In this document: positions 60,177 to 64,000 of the stretch, one piece after another
Position numbering within the stretch: position 1 is the stretch's first letter
How the letters are laid out: every line of letters begins with the position of its first letter
Origin: Siniperca chuatsi
Taxonomy: Eukaryota > Chordata > Actinopteri > Centrarchiformes > Sinipercidae
Direction: 5' to 3'
Length of the DNA: 64,000 nt
Assembly: GCF_020085105.1 (NCBI RefSeq)
Contig: NC_058051.1
Location: 2,034,001 to 2,098,000, forward strand
Notes under the pieces: generated by a model
What the model saw: the letters and a program-made list of their open reading frames with translations, nothing else
Told to the model about the DNA's origin: nothing
The model's database searches: none
Program-made: the position numbers and the translations under genes

Positions 60177-61565
60177 TTAAAGGTCCAGTGTGTAGGATTT
60201 AGTGGCATCTAGTGGTGAAATTGCAGCTTGCAACCATTTGAATACCGCTCGCCTCGCCCTCCTGTTCCACGTGTGAAGGAAAAACTACGGTGGCTGCAAA
60301 ACTCGCGAAAAACCAATCCATTCTGGGCTACTGTAGAAACATGGCGGTGCAACATGGCGACTTCCATGGAAGGGGACCCGCTCCCTCTGTAGATATAAAC
60401 GGCTTATTCTAAGGTAACGAAAACACATTATTTCAGGTGATTATACACTAATGAAAACATACTTTCTTTGCTCAGCGGAAGGAAGCAGCTGGATCGGCCA
60501 AAATTAAAGCCGCAGGCAGCAGTGAGCGGGTTTTGGGTTTCACGAAGCCAAGCAAAGTCACTTCAGCTTGTTTAATTCTGTTTGAAAGAAGGAGCGAGAC
60601 CAGTTACACACTTGTTGCCTGCAGCGTTTCAATAATTGCGCACTCAAAGTTCTGCCATTCGTCCCCTCTTCATTGGATGTGAGCGAAACTTGGTATGTAT
60701 GCTCAGGAGATGGCGTGGGATGTCTCCTGTGAGTTCAATCAGGATCGCTCAAAGGCAGTTATGTGCAAATATGTGATAAGTCAAACTTCAGATTTTAGTT
60801 AACACTTGCCCACAGAGCATGCACACCAAATTTGGTGAAATTCTGTCCACTGGGTTTTTAGGTACAGTTTTTTGGCATTTGTGGCGCCCCCTATGGGTTG
60901 GGTTCAAAATGCTTTGGCACGCCTGTTCGCCAACGCAGACTGAAGATATCTCCGAATGATTTGTGATGATTGGACAAATTGTTAATGAGTTATGGCCAAT
61001 TTCCTGCTGAGCCCCTCCCTTTATGAAGATATTTTGGTTGATGCTTTTTGACCGATCTTGTTCATTTATAATAAAAACGTGTATCTCAGTCTCGCAATGC
61101 TGTATCAAAAAATTGGTGTCGATAAGAGTCTAAATTTAAAAAATATTCATTTTACTGTTTTTCACATTATGCTAATTAGCAAACAAATCCATCACTGCGG
61201 ACTTTTATGGTCCAAAAGGCTTTTCTGTAGAGCACGTTGAGCTGGACTCGTGTCAGAAATTTCAAGTCAATCGGACTTACGGTGTGAGGGGCGTGGCCTG
61301 TGGATTTTTGGGCCAGCGCCGCCATGTGGCCGATTGGGCTTATATTTCTGGGGAAGCATTTGCATATCATTTCCAGTTATTGGGCCAAGTTTCGTGTTTC
61401 TAGCTCATTCCAGCTTACAGGAATTTGAGCATTTGTGGCAGACAAATAATAATAATAAACCGGCACTAACTCAATAGAGTTCTACCTTTTTCTGGTTTGA
61501 ACCCTAAATATCATATTTCATTTCTGCCAATAGCTCCTCCTAAATGTTACACTCTGGACCTTTGA
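60177..61565. mobile_element. TTAA-type MITE containing a second inserted element
   Basis: The outer ends are TTAAAGGTCCAGTGTGTAGG and CCTAAATGTTACACTCTGGA then CCTTTGA, an inverted pair. The inner sequence from about 60498 (AAATTAAAGCCGCAGGCAG) to the (AAT)n run at about 61446-61455 interrupts it. The insert has motifs such as GTGGCGCCCCCTATGGGTTG and ends in a trinucleotide tail like a retroposon. Neither part has an ORF with a recognised domain. Confidence 0.65.
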
Positions 61566-64000
61566 GTACAATCAAGTCTGATATACTTTTCTGTGGCTGG
61601 AAGTTTATTTGACACAATCTGAATTCTGCTCCTTGCGTAAACTCCATTCTGAACGCTAAAGCAAACGGGAACAATTGTACATTTTTATTTGACCAGGGGC
61701 TGCCTCCACACAACATGAACTGATTCAGAGAAGCAAACCTGGGTCACATTAAACTCAAAGTTAATGCTTGCTCCTTCACATTCCCTCCTTGTCCAAATCC
61801 ATTTGGTTTCTCATCAGGAACTGAACCACAAGAGGACGACTTCAAAATGCAAGTATGTGTCATACTGCTGTCGAGTAACAGATTTGGACACAACAAGCTC
61901 TTCGAATTAAGGGAAAAGAATTGAAAAAGCAAGCAATGAGCTAGCAGTGGTGGGATCTGAACCCTAGTTCCATACTTTGACATTACATCCCTCCTTCCAC
62001 ACCTTCGTCATAGTACCTGTCTTTTCAGGCAGCCTATGTTGCAGCAATGTCCAGCTCTGAATAATAATGTTATACATTTTAATGCATATTGTATTAATGT
62101 TGTAAAGTCATGGAGAGAAGGATGTGTTTCCAAAGTACTTAAACAAAGCCCAGGTAAGTCCTAGTGTCTGTGCAGGACGATCTCAACAATGAGGTGTCAG
62201 TAGCACCGACTTGGGCCTCTCTGTATCTACACCTACAGGTGATGGAGCAACGTGGGGAGGAAGGCAGCGTGGAATGGAAGGAGGGAAGGATGGACGGAAG
62301 GGAGCAAGGAAGGTAAGGAGAAGCAACTGAGAAGACAGATGAGGACAATCAAATGAAGAGACAGCACAACCGCACGCATGCACGCACACACACGCAGGCA
62401 GGCACACACACACACACACACATTCATAGACAAGCATACAAGCACAGGTGCACACACTCGCACACACTGACAGAGAAACACACAGAAGTCAAACTACGGC
62501 TCTCGGATAGGTCAGCAAATGCACACACATAAACACGCTTGCAAACAGGCACGCGCAGAACTGACATACAAAGAAATCAAGAGAAAACATGAGGGGTGGA
62601 GGCTACTCTAGTGAGGAGATGGGAGGATGACAAAAAGGGATGAGGTAAAGGAGAAAGTAAGATACAAAAAAAGAGAAACAAATGAAGAGAAACCTACTAA
62701 AGAAATCTTATCAGTATGCTACACAAGAGCCTGTATTTAGATCTGGTCAAATCTAAATACCTCTACAGAAGAACAACTCTACTTATGAAGAACAATAAGA
62801 ACACATTGCACAGAATATTTCTGCAAACAGGGAACCTGTAATATCTCAGAAATAAAGAAGAAAGAAGAGAGAACTGTGATGGAGAGAGAGGGGGAAAAAA
62901 CAGACTGGACAGAGAGAGAAATCAGGACTTTTTGGAGACATCAGGGGGGCCAAACTTGTGACGTCGGAGCTGGAAATACTGTTACAGAAATAACCAGTTG
63001 ACAACAATTGCAGCACCGGACAAAAGTGAGAGGAGCACAAGGAGGAGAAAAAAGAGCGATAGAGGAAGAGGGAACTTTTCTTTACTGTAGTCTTGGAAAC
63101 AGCAGTGTGTTATGGGGCTTTTATACTCGAAGGTTTACAGTTTAGAGAATTGCAGAAGCCATATGAAAGCCATCTGGTAATGATTATGAATTCTATGGCA
63201 GTAAAATCTAATCGTAGCATTTTCTACAGCATAACAGGAGTCACAGAATTGTTACAGCAACACTATATTCTCTTGTTTTTTAGAGAAAAGAAAGGACACC
63301 ACTCCTTTACGTGAGAGATGTTTACAGCAGGGGTCAACCACAGTAACCACGCTTGACCTCAGTCACAGACAGGAAATAACACATGGTGCAGGAGGAGCTG
63401 CCGTTTGCTCTCTGCACTTTAGGATGCGTCCTCGCCTTGTCGGCGTAAATCAAACTGTTTCCGTTTCCTTAAATTTCTTCTTTTTGTTCTTTTGAACATG
63501 AGTCACTTTCGTCCTTATAAACAATGTTGCTCCATTTCTGTCAGGACACCTCAGACAGAGAGAGAACAGCGAGCCGCCTCGCGCACCCACCAACACTCAA
63601 CAACAAAACAGACTCTGGACTGGAACCGGGACTGGATTTGGACCAGACCAGATCAGACCAGAACTACACAGCCGGTCGGGACTGGGTGCTGTTTGAAAGG
63701 GAGAATAAGAGAAAAGAACATAGGAGACATTGCACACACACGAGCAGCGAGCGAGCCGGAGGGGACACAACCATTGAGAGTAAAAATACTGCAGTCCACG
63801 TGCCGTGCAGCAGTGTGTGTGTTTGTGTCTACGAATGAGTGTCAGAGAGAGAGAGAAAGTGACTGCAAGTGTGTATGCAGGTATACGTGTGTTTGTGTGT
63901 GTTTATGTGTGTACATGCGTTCGGCGGACTCACTCCCAGGGGCTGGGCTGGTATTGGCTGTTGCGGTGGAGAGAGCTACGTGAGAGGGGGTAGAGATAGT

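Larger units (their letters stand above)
55535..64000 (-). other. Probable last intron of atp2b3, no exon recognised
   Basis: The exon at 55005-55534 needs upstream exons on the minus strand, but none of the pump's conserved blocks (transmembrane spans 9-10, the first half of the calmodulin-binding helix, the alternative a-type tail exon) was seen. The intron would therefore be at least 8.4 kb. It holds several TG/CA microsatellites (56821-56848, 57034-57059, 57247-57279, 62401-62422), a CT run near 57585 and the dispersed repeats listed separately. A short alternative exon could have been missed. Confidence 0.5.

Noticed and set aside
63492-63993. 163-codon ORF near the right edge
   Set aside because: Low-complexity, no recognisable domain, GT-rich end; most likely chance within the intron.

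Overview
The window is nuclear DNA from a ray-finned fish, probably a percomorph. The genes are vertebrate multi-exon genes with GT-AG introns and AATAAA signals. The spaces between them carry inverted-repeat MITE families of the kind spread through perch-like fish genomes.

Layout. (1) 1-19634, plus: the 3' two thirds of filamin A (flna). 36 exons join without a frame break into 1,845 residues, from Ig repeat 5 to the stop after repeat 24. The actin-binding domain and repeats 1-4 lie upstream of the window. (2) 21101-25903, plus: emerin (emd), six coding exons, behind a CpG-dense minisatellite and a probable non-coding first exon. (3) 26310-30822, minus: a ninjurin (NINJ1-like), four exons, one intron of GC-AG type. 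(4) 32489-33025, plus: mitochondrial ribosomal protein L49 in a single exon. (5) 34145-36869, minus: augmin subunit HAUS7, nine exons, with a (GAA)49 tract ending 8 bp before its start codon. (6) 38177-39904, plus: LAS1L, the rRNA-processing endonuclease, also in one exon. (7) about 41400-44456, plus: CREBZF (Zhangfei), one coding exon. (8) 44457-55004: about 10.5 kb without a recognisable gene, rich in MITEs, probably including the atp2b3 3' UTR. (9) 55005-55534, minus: last coding exon of a plasma-membrane calcium ATPase, best matched to ATP2B3, with a reading-frame break in its proline-rich tail. (10) 55535-64000: probably the large last intron of that gene, with microsatellites and nested repeats.

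FLNA, EMD, HAUS7 and ATP2B3 all lie in human Xq28, so the window is a fish version of that block with ninj, mrpl49, las1l and crebzf interspersed. The genes share no pathway: cytoskeletal crosslinking, inner nuclear envelope, plasma-membrane rupture or adhesion, mitochondrial translation, spindle microtubule branching, ribosome biogenesis, transcription and Ca2+ export. No prokaryotic-type system, CRISPR array, intact virus or toxin gene was seen. The most unusual observations are the missing filamin repeat 9 equivalent, the conserved 24-nt flna microexon, the ninjurin GC-AG intron, the atp2b3 frame break, the promoter-proximal GAA tract and CpG minisatellite, and a set of MITE families anchored at TTAA.
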